From CAYYJM01 sp964471755 (GTDB lineage: Bacteria; Planctomycetota; Planctomycetia; Gemmatales; Gemmataceae), in assembly GCA_964471755.1 (NCBI GenBank), contig CAYYJM010000167.1:1-13830 (forward strand): a stretch of 13,830 bases of DNA, read 5' to 3'. Below are positions 7,380 through 12,805 of the stretch, piece after piece. Both the position numbers and the translations under genes were made by a program. How positions within the stretch are numbered: the first letter of the stretch is position 1; each line of letters starts with the position of its first letter. The notes below the pieces were generated by a model. That model was not told the DNA's origin. It saw only the letters and a program-made list of their open reading frames with translations, and did not search any database.

Positions 7380-7414
7380 TTCATCGTTCATCGTTCATCG
7401 TTCCTCATTCATCG
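7380..7414. repeat. Heptanucleotide tandem repeat (TTCATCG)n
   Basis: Five 7-bp units: three perfect TTCATCG copies (7380-7400), one degenerate TTCCTCA (7401-7407) and a final perfect copy (7408-7414). It lies in the divergent intergenic region. Copy number could vary by slippage. Confidence 0.85.
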
Positions 7415-7571
7415 TTTTTGACCAGAGGTGGGATTGATCGGAGGATGACGGCCACGGCAGCCGGCGGCAGGGTTCTCCTGACCAGAACAGTCCCCGTAAC
7501 TGGATTTCTGCCAATCCTGAGTTAGGCTTGTCATGTGCCCGAGTTCGCTCGGAAGGAGCGAGCCCTGAAAC

Positions 7572-7576
7572 GGAGG
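7572..7576 (+). promoter_or_regulatory. Ribosome binding site that decides the kinase start
   Basis: GGAGG 5 nt before the GTG at 7582. The in-frame ATG at 7600 is 23 nt away, too far for this site, and the in-frame TTG at 7528 lacks a good site and would translate the UUCG hairpin. Confidence 0.65.
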
Positions 7577-7581
7577 TCGCC

Positions 7582-10131
7582 GTGGACCGCCTGCAATCGA
7601 TGACATCCCCACCTCCCCTTGCGGCTCTCGAAGCCGGGGCTGAGCCGTTGCCGGGCTATTGCCTCGTCGAACCGCTCGGCAAGGGCGGTTTCGGGGAAGT
7701 CTGGAAATGCGAGGTGTCTGGCGGCCTGTTCAAGGCGATCAAGTTCGTTCGCGATTCCGGGACGGGAGGCTTCCGTTCCGCGGCCGCCCAGGAACTGGAA
7801 GCGCTCCAGTGGATCAAGGGCATCCGCCATCCCTTTCTGCTCTCCATCGAACGCATCGAAGTCAGTGAGGGCACGCTGATTTTGGTCATGGAACTGGCCG
7901 ATCAGAATCTCTTCAACCTGCACCAGCTGTACGTTCAGAAGAACGAGCGAGGCATTCCTCGCCCCTTGCTGCTGTCCTTGCTCCGCGAGGTGGCCGAGGT
8001 TCTGGACGTGATGAACATCCAGCACGGATTGCAGCACCTGGACATCAAGCCGCACAACGTCTTCCTGGTGGGAGCCCACGCCAAGGTGGGCGATTTCGGC
8101 CTGGTGGCCGGCCTCACGACCGGGGGGGCGGCGACCCAGGGCGGTCTGACGCCGTTGTACGCCGCACCGGAGCGACTCGTCGGCACCTGGAGCCGATCGA
8201 CCGACCAGTACAGCCTGGCCATCGTCTATCAGCAGATGCTGACCGGCACGACGCCGTTTCGCCCCAGTTCTCCCCGCCAACTCACCCAGGCGCACCTGGC
8301 CGGTCCCGATCTCAGTGCCCTGACGACCGCCGACCGCGTGATCCTGGCCCGCGCCCTGGACCGCGATCCGGAAAGCCGCTTTCCGACCTGCACGGCACTG
8401 ATCGAGGCGCTGATCGGTGGAGAGCGTCTGCCCAGTCCGTCGGCGTGGCTGGTGCCGGGCTCCGCATCCGAATCGGGGCTGTTCCGGCGACCGACAGGAA
8501 CGTCCGGAGTGAAGCCGGCACCGGGTCCCCGGACGTCCACTCCTGGCGAGGGCCCACGGACGACGCCGCTGGAGTTCCTGCCTGGCTACCACCTGGTGGA
8601 GTGTCTGGACCAGACGGCTCTGCGCGATCTGTGGAAAGTCCGCGATCCGGAGGGGCACGAACGCCTGGCACGCTGGCTGTTGCAACCGATCGATCCACCA
8701 CTGAGCCTGATCGCCTCGCTGGAGCAGTTGCGCCACCCCAGCCTGATCCCGACCGAGATCGTCGTCAGCCCGACACGCCGACTCGTTCTGCTGGAGGAGA
8801 TGCCGGACGAAACCCTGCGCGACCAACTGGACGCCTGCCGAGCGGAAGGGCTGTCCGGCATCCCGCAGGAGTCCCTGATTCGCTGGCTCTACCCGATCGC
8901 TGAGGCCCTCGACTGGCTGCATTCCGAAGCCGGAACGAGCCACCTCGGCCTGAGCATGGACAGCATTCTCCTCGAACAAGGCGAGGTCCGACTCTCCGAA
9001 GCGGGCCTGATTCCGTTGATCTGGATGCCGTTGAAGAAGCCCGCCGCCGCGCTGAATCCACGCTACGCCGCTCCGGAGACGATGACCCCGGGGGGTGGCG
9101 AGCCAGCCAGTGATCAGTACAGCCTGGCGTTGATCTATGCCGAGGCGATTACCGGGATCCCGCCACGCAGTGGCCAGCATCATCGTCGCGGCCAGACCCG
9201 CTTCGACCTGGATCTGTTGCACGCCCCGGAACGCGCGGTCCTGAGTCGGGCGCTGGATGAGGATCCGGCCGCCCGGTACGCGTCGTGTCTGGACTTCCTC
9301 GATGCCCTGCTGGCGGCCAGTCAGGATTCCGGGGGATCGACCGGCTTTCCTTCGGTCCTTCCTCTCTCCGCCCTGCTCGGCCGGACAGGGCCCTCCGACG
9401 AATCGCTGCCACCCTGGAGCGAACTGGTCGAGGCACTCCTGGCCGAGGCCACCGGCGGGGAGAGCCTTCAGCAGAGCCAGGACAACTACCGCATCCTGCC
9501 GGGCGGAGCCTGGGAAAGTCGATACCCGGTCCACCTTCTTCCCGGCACCCTTCCGTTGAAGCTGGAGGGCTTTCGCCACCAGTGGGGTGGCCGAAAGATG
9601 CCTTCTCCCAGCGCCGACACGCACATTATCCATCTGATCGTGACGATGCCGCGCACGAGCATCTTTCAGTGGACTCCTCCCGAGGGGGGGATCGAGGTGG
9701 TGGTCAAGCTCCTGCCGCGTGACCTCGCTGAGAGCAGCAATCGCGAGGCCGAGATCACCCTGCGAGCCGTGGGCGGCAACCTACCGGAAGCCGAGAAACT
9801 CCTGGCCAAGCAGGGGACGCGCCTGATCCAGTCGCTTCGTACGTACATCAATCCGGCCCCGGAGCAGCGTACCGAACCACGCTGGCCCTTTGATCATCCG
9901 CTGCGGGTCTGGGTGGCGAAGGACAGCGGACGCTGGGAACCCCGACCGGCCCAGGGGATCGATCTCTCGCGCACCGGCTTGCGGTTGACTCTGAGCGCTC
10001 CGCTGGAACACGACCGGATCTATCTCGAATTCCCCGGTTGGGCTCCGGTCGCCAACCGGGCCCTGCTCGGCTGCGTCCGCCGACGCATCGAGGGCAAGCG
10101 GGGCTTCGAGTACGGCGTCTCATTCGGGTGA
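7582..10131 (+). CDS. Ser/Thr kinase - pseudokinase - PilZ fusion protein
   Basis: The 849-residue product (GTG start) carries a Hanks-type kinase domain at about 23-277 with all key motifs: GKGGFG loop 33-38, Lys54 in AIKF, probable helix-C Glu71, HLDIKPHN at 152-159 with catalytic Asp154, DFG 171-173 and APE 195-197. A Pro/Gly/Ser/Thr-rich linker follows. A second kinase-like domain at about 333-579 keeps the fold pattern and APE (497-499) but has lost the Gly loop, the VAIK Lys (ARW, Trp365), the catalytic Asp (HLGLSMDS, Gly456) and DFG (EAG, 473-475), so it is a pseudokinase. Residues about 600-760 are unassigned alpha/beta sequence. The C-terminus is a PilZ domain with RTEPR (763-767) and DLSRTG (794-799), the RxxxR and DxSxxG motifs that bind c-di-GMP. 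No membrane segment is seen, so it is probably cytoplasmic. It likely links c-di-GMP to phosphorylation; substrates are unknown. Confidence 0.93.
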   Translation: MDRLQSMTSPPPLAALEAGAEPLPGYCLVEPLGKGGFGEVWKCEVSGGLFKAIKFVRDSGTGGFRSAAAQELEALQWIKGIRHPFLLSIERIEVSEGTLILVMELADQNLFNLHQLYVQKNERGIPRPLLLSLLREVAEVLDVMNIQHGLQHLDIKPHNVFLVGAHAKVGDFGLVAGLTTGGAATQGGLTPLYAAPERLVGTWSRSTDQYSLAIVYQQMLTGTTPFRPSSPRQLTQAHLAGPDLSALTTADRVILARALDRDPESRFPTCTALIEALIGGERLPSPSAWLVPGSASESGLFRRPTGTSGVKPAPGPRTSTPGEGPRTTPLEFLPGYHLVECLDQTALRDLWKVRDPEGHERLARWLLQPIDPPLSLIASLEQLRHPSLIPTEIVVSPTRRLVLLEEMPDETLRDQLDACRAEGLSGIPQESLIRWLYPIAEALDWLHSEAGTSHLGLSMDSILLEQGEVRLSEAGLIPLIWMPLKKPAAALNPRYAAPETMTPGGGEPASDQYSLALIYAEAITGIPPRSGQHHRRGQTRFDLDLLHAPERAVLSRALDEDPAARYASCLDFLDALLAASQDSGGSTGFPSVLPLSALLGRTGPSDESLPPWSELVEALLAEATGGESLQQSQDNYRILPGGAWESRYPVHLLPGTLPLKLEGFRHQWGGRKMPSPSADTHIIHLIVTMPRTSIFQWTPPEGGIEVVVKLLPRDLAESSNREAEITLRAVGGNLPEAEKLLAKQGTRLIQSLRTYINPAPEQRTEPRWPFDHPLRVWVAKDSGRWEPRPAQGIDLSRTGLRLTLSAPLEHDRIYLEFPGWAPVANRALLGCVRRRIEGKRGFEYGVSFG

Positions 10132-10156
10132 CCCTGCCAGGTCACTTGCCCCGAAT
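10122..10156. terminator. Hairpin containing both convergent stop codons
   Basis: ATTCGGGTGACC (10122-10133) pairs with GGTCAC (10140-10145) and, after a 5-nt bulge, CCGAAT (10151-10156). The result is a 12-bp stem with a 6-nt loop. The kinase TGA (10129-10131) and the MFS stop (10144-10142) both lie in the stem. It may protect or terminate both mRNAs. No T-run follows. Confidence 0.5.
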
Positions 10157-11449
10157 TCGTCCCATCACTGGCAGCATGAGCAGCAGCAGCACTGCACCGA
10201 AGGCGTACGGCAGCAGATGGTTCGTCGTTGCCTCATAGAGCGACATGCCGATGATCGGCCCGAGAATGCGCGCCAGGGCCGATGCTGACTGGTTGACACC
10301 GAGAATCTCGCCCTGCCGTTGCGGGTCGGCCCGGCGTGAGATGAGCGCCTGGGCCGACGGCGTCAGGAACGCGAAGCCGATCACCGCACCGGTCGTGCTG
10401 AGCATCATCCACACCAGCCGACCGGAGTAGTCGAGCCAGGATTGACCGAGGCTCGCGTTCATGCCGCCAAGGCTCGCCAGACCCAGGCCCATGAGCAGGA
10501 TGCCGACCGTCATCAGGGTCGTCTCGTGCAGACGCGGCGCGAGTCGGCGATAGAGGACGCCCTGGGTCAGCATCAGGACGAGGCCGACGTAGGCGAACAT
10601 GAGGTAGTTCTTCGCCTCGGGCAGCCCCAGAGCATCGCGATTGATCAGGGCCAGCGTCACCTCGAAGCTGGCGAAACCGAGCGAGGCCAGGAAGAAGACG
10701 AGGATGACCGGTCCCAGCTCCGGCCGGGCGAGAACCTCGCGAATGATCCGCACCTGCACCCAGCGCTTGCCGGTCGATGCCGAGCCGAAGACGCGCGTCT
10801 CGGGCAGCAACACGTTCCCGAGGATCAACGCCAGCAGCGACAGGCCGGCGGCCGCGAAGCCGATCCATTGTGGGGCCTCCGGAGCGAGCGCCTGACAGAG
10901 CGCGCCGATCAGCGGGCCGAACGTGAAGCCGATGCCGAACGCCGCTCCGATCAGGGCCATGCCGATCTTGCGCTGATCGGGCGTCGTGCTGTCGGCGATG
11001 ACCGCCTGGGCCGTGGAGATTGTCGCCCCGGCCAGGCCCGCGCCGATGCGCGAGACGAACAGCAACGCCAGGGCCAGGCCGGCCTGCTCCGGCGTCCCTG
11101 CCGGCAGCATCAGGGCGATGCCGAGCAGGGCGTAGAAGAAGACGGAGCCGGCCAGGCCGATGAGCAGCACCGGTCGGCGACCGATCGAGTCCGAAATTCG
11201 GCCCCAGACCGGAGCGAAGAAGAACTGCATCGCCGAGAACGAGGCCATCAGCAGACCGACGACCATTCCCCCGAGAGCCGTATCCGGGCCGAGTAGCGGA
11301 GCGACGTGACTCTTGGCGAACAAGGGCAGCAACGGCAGGATGATGCCGAAGCCGAGCAGGTCGATGAACACGACGAGGAAGACGATCACCAGGGCGCGGC
11401 GGTGGCCGCGATCGTCGGGACTGGGAACTGCGGACGGTGCGTCAGGCAT
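10142..11449 (-). CDS. MFS transporter, TetA-like drug:proton antiporter family
   Basis: The 435-residue inner-membrane protein has the pattern of a 12-helix major facilitator. FIDLLGFGIILPLLP at 28-42 is the typical first helix of the TetA/DHA1 group. Motif A between helices 2 and 3 is GRISDSIGRRP (83-93), and a motif C-like GIGFTFGPLIGAL (172-184) marks an exporter. The family moves drugs or metabolites outward in exchange for protons. The close TetA-like look does not prove tetracycline resistance; many environmental members have unknown substrates. The ATG at 11449 has AGGA 9 nt upstream. It lies 81 bp behind the 219-residue protein gene on the same strand, with a strong hairpin between them, and converges on the kinase gene with 10 bp between stops. 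No TetR-type regulator gene is adjacent. Confidence 0.92.
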   Translation of the reverse strand: MPDAPSAVPSPDDRGHRRALVIVFLVVFIDLLGFGIILPLLPLFAKSHVAPLLGPDTALGGMVVGLLMASFSAMQFFFAPVWGRISDSIGRRPVLLIGLAGSVFFYALLGIALMLPAGTPEQAGLALALLFVSRIGAGLAGATISTAQAVIADSTTPDQRKIGMALIGAAFGIGFTFGPLIGALCQALAPEAPQWIGFAAAGLSLLALILGNVLLPETRVFGSASTGKRWVQVRIIREVLARPELGPVILVFFLASLGFASFEVTLALINRDALGLPEAKNYLMFAYVGLVLMLTQGVLYRRLAPRLHETTLMTVGILLMGLGLASLGGMNASLGQSWLDYSGRLVWMMLSTTGAVIGFAFLTPSAQALISRRADPQRQGEILGVNQSASALARILGPIIGMSLYEATTNHLLPYAFGAVLLLLMLPVMGRIRGK

Positions 11450-11478
11450 CGGCTGGCATCCTGGTGCGGTGAGTCACG

Positions 11479-11515
11479 GGGGAGGGCGGTGGTTGTTGTA
11501 CCAGCCGCCCTCCCC
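11479..11515 (-). terminator. Strong hairpin between the 219-residue gene and the MFS gene
   Basis: GGGGAGGGCGG (11479-11489) pairs perfectly with CCGCCCTCCCC (11505-11515). TGG/CCA continues the stem after a one-base bulge, leaving an 8-nt loop. It lies 15 bp past the stop at 11531 and about 30 bp before the MFS ATG, so it could end the first transcript or attenuate read-through into the transporter. No T-run follows. Confidence 0.6.
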
Positions 11516-11530
11516 TGCGTCCGCCACAGT

Positions 11531-12190
11531 TCAGCTCTCCGGCCGGATCAGATCGAGAACCCAGCAGCCCTTGCGGTGCTGAACGTCGGCCCGGCAGTGG
11601 TCGAGGACGTCGGCCTGTGCGCAGCCGGCGTCTTCGAGAGCATCGCCGAGAATGGGCATCAGATCCCAGGCCGCGTCGAGTTCGATCTCCTCGGCCAGGC
11701 GGCGCACCACGCCGCCGTGGAAGTGCAGCCAGTCCGGACTGGCCACGGCCCACGGATTGCCGAAGTACTCGCGCAGCAGGGCGATCAGCCACCGTTCCTG
11801 GGGAGCCCACTCATTGACGGCCTCGGAATCGTCCACCCAGCGGCGGTTCTGATGATCCCAGCCGCGTCGGACGACGCGGGCTCCCCGACCCAGTTCCTGG
11901 GCCAGATGCTGTGCCGCCAGCGGCACGTTCGTGTGCAGCCAGCGTGACACGCAACCGGGCAACAGGTAGAAGTCGTCGTGGCGGCGCAGTTGCTTGACCG
12001 TCAGATGGCCATCCGCGAAGGCGATGACCAGGTCCACGCCGGCGTCCGCGAGCCGGTACTTGCGGAGAGCTTCCGCAATCCAGTACATCAGCTTGCGATC
12101 GACCAGCCTGAGCGGAAGCAGAGGCTGGATGCGCAGAAACTGCAACATCCCTTCCAGGTCGTTCGCCGCCAGCCAGCGCTTCTCGTTCAT
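11531..12190 (-). CDS. Conserved planctomycete protein of unknown function (219 aa)
   Basis: The protein has 219 residues, no signal peptide and no membrane segment, and is probably cytoplasmic. It begins MNEKRWLAANDLEGMLQFLR and ends with a conserved-looking block, GDALEDAGC (182-190), DHCRADVQHRKGCWVLDL (197-214). I associate both ends ('W L ... D ... ML.FLR' and 'ADALEDAGC ... H.RGCWV.DLLL') with a protein family repeated many times in Gemmata-like genomes and without known function. The middle (30-130) is charged and Trp/His-rich. The ATG at 12190 is preceded by AGAGGA at 7 nt; the frame stays open further upstream into the REP array, but that part reads as repeat translation and is not coding. 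An operator-like dyad lies about 70-100 bp upstream. I do not assign a function. Confidence 0.75.
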   Translation of the reverse strand: MNEKRWLAANDLEGMLQFLRIQPLLPLRLVDRKLMYWIAEALRKYRLADAGVDLVIAFADGHLTVKQLRRHDDFYLLPGCVSRWLHTNVPLAAQHLAQELGRGARVVRRGWDHQNRRWVDDSEAVNEWAPQERWLIALLREYFGNPWAVASPDWLHFHGGVVRRLAEEIELDAAWDLMPILGDALEDAGCAQADVLDHCRADVQHRKGCWVLDLIRPES

Positions 12191-12197
12191 GATCGGA

Positions 12198-12203
12198 TCC
12201 TCT
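12198..12203 (-). promoter_or_regulatory. Ribosome binding site of the 219-residue protein gene
   Basis: AGAGGA on the minus strand, 7 nt before the ATG at 12190. It decides this start over upstream in-frame codons that fall in the repeat array. Confidence 0.7.
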
Positions 12204-12258
12204 CGACGTCCCATCGAGCAGAGACACGGCATCCCCGTCGAAGGCTCGCGCCGGAAGA

Positions 12259-12290
12259 ACGATTCTCTCACGCCACGGTGACAGAATCGT
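12259..12290. promoter_or_regulatory. Operator-like dyad upstream of the 219-residue protein gene
   Basis: ACGATTCT (12259-12266) mirrors AGAATCGT (12283-12290). After one mismatch TCAC (12268-12271) mirrors GTGA (12278-12281), leaving a 6-bp centre. The dyad is centred about 84 bp upstream of the ATG at 12190. TCGTGACGA occurs twice beside it, at 12287-12295 and 12305-12313, 18 bp apart. No promoter is recognised. It may be a regulator site or a leader hairpin. Confidence 0.45.
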
Positions 12291-12340
12291 GACGACCGTG
12301 CAACTCGTGACGAGAGGCCGGGGGTATTCCGTACTGGCGA

Positions 12341-12416
12341 GACGTAGGGTGGGCCGGAGCGTCGCTGCCGCCCAATCACCCCTGTAAGCCGAAACAGCGC
12401 AGGCCCACCAATCCAG
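12341..12416. repeat. REP-like 76-bp unit 1 (diverged)
   Basis: Starts GACGTAGGGTGGGC and ends GCAGGCCCACCAATCCAG. By hand alignment it has about 12 substitutions and no gaps relative to units 2 and 3. Its ends, GGTGGGC and GCCCACC, can pair. GTAG directly before the stem is the tetranucleotide hallmark of REP sequences handled by RAYT transposases. Confidence 0.8.
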
Positions 12417-12566
12417 GACGTAGGGTGGGCGGGAGCGCCACTGCCGCCTAATCGCCACTGGTGACCAGAACAGCGCAGGCCCACCAATCCAGGACGTAGG
12501 GTGGGCGGGAGCGCCACTGCCGCCTAATCGCCACTGGTGACCAGAACAGCGCAGGCCCACCAATCC
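12417..12566. repeat. REP-like units 2 and 3 (identical, tandem)
   Basis: Two direct copies with 76-bp period, 12417-12492 and 12493-12566, identical over 74 bp. Each runs from GACGTAGGGTGGGCGGGAGC to GGCCCACCAATCC and can fold through GGTGGGC/GCCCACC (12424-12430 with 12479-12485 in unit 2). Their identity suggests recent duplication or conversion. Confidence 0.9.
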
Positions 12567-12571
12567 TCGCT

Positions 12572-12627
12572 CGGGAGCGCAGCGACACCGTACAGAAAAT
12601 GCCATCTGCGGTGTCGCTGCGCTCCCG
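12572..12627. repeat. Perfect 19-bp inverted repeat
   Basis: CGGGAGCGCAGCGACACCG (12572-12590) and its exact reverse complement (12609-12627) flank an 18-bp AT-richer centre. It lies between the direct units and the inverted unit and shares the GGGAGCGC core of the units, so it is probably part of the same element family. It would make a very stable hairpin or cruciform. Confidence 0.9.
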
Positions 12628-12634
12628 TCGGAGC

Positions 12635-12705
12635 ATCGGTGGGCCTACGCTGTGGCGGGCCTTCCGGGGTGGTTGGGCGTCGGTGGCGCTCCCGCCCACC
12701 CTACG
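12635..12705 (-). repeat. REP-like unit in inverted orientation
   Basis: Read on the minus strand from 12705 it starts CGTAGGGTGGGCGGGAGCGC and ends GCGTAGGCCCACCGAT. Bases 12683-12705 are the exact reverse complement of 12495-12517 (23 bp), and 12635-12652 mirrors 12547-12564 with two mismatches. The middle is diverged. Confidence 0.85.
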
Positions 12706-12805
12706 TTTTGGCGGCTCCATCGCCTCGTCTGGATTTCGCCCGGCTCGACCGTAGACTGATCGGAGCGTCCTCGCCGGTTCGTGGCCGTTCGCGAAAGGGT
12801 TCCTC

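Larger units (their letters stand above)
7278..7581. other. Divergent intergenic region between DUF1501 and kinase genes
   Basis: About 304 bp without a supported gene. It contains the inverted repeat 7344-7378, the heptamer repeat 7380-7414 and, near the kinase start, a small hairpin CCGAG-TTCG-CTCGG (7539-7552) with a UUCG loop. A possible -35 TTGACC follows the heptamers at about 7418-7423, but the matching -10 is poor, so I call no promoter. Confidence 0.6.
12191..12805. other. Intergenic region rich in repeats
   Basis: 615 bp without a supported gene. It holds the ribosome site (12198-12203) and dyad (12259-12290) of the leftward gene, the REP-like array (12341-12566), a perfect hairpin (12572-12627), an inverted repeat unit (12635-12705) and about 100 bp leading into the propeller gene. 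Open frames crossing it are translations of the repeats. Confidence 0.7.

Noticed and set aside
7278..7391. Longer N-terminus for the DUF1501 protein starting at 7391.
   Set aside because: It would place 38 residues, encoded by the heptamer repeat and inverted repeat, before the Tat signal; the ATG at 7277 has its own ribosome site.
4152..7421. Two long plus-strand frames (4152-6125 and 6219-7421).
   Set aside because: Both are antisense to the well-supported dehydrogenase and DUF1501 genes, lack ribosome sites and show shadow composition.
7479..7490. TGACCAGAACAG shared with the REP units (12462-12473 and 12538-12549).
   Set aside because: A single 12-base match with no flanking similarity is expected by chance in a window of this size.
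7528..7581. TTG start at 7528 for the kinase.
   Set aside because: It has no good Shine-Dalgarno and would translate a UUCG hairpin; GTG at 7582 has GGAGG 5 nt upstream.
8660..8690. A second TGGCACG ... TTGCA sigma-54-like string inside the kinase gene.
   Set aside because: The GG to GC spacing is 13 nt instead of 10, and it lies within coding sequence.
7531..9633. A 700-codon minus-strand frame opposite the kinase gene.
   Set aside because: The plus strand carries clear kinase motifs over the same bases; the minus product has none.
12341..12566. CRISPR array.
   Set aside because: The 76-bp units are contiguous and identical throughout, with no unique spacers and no cas genes.
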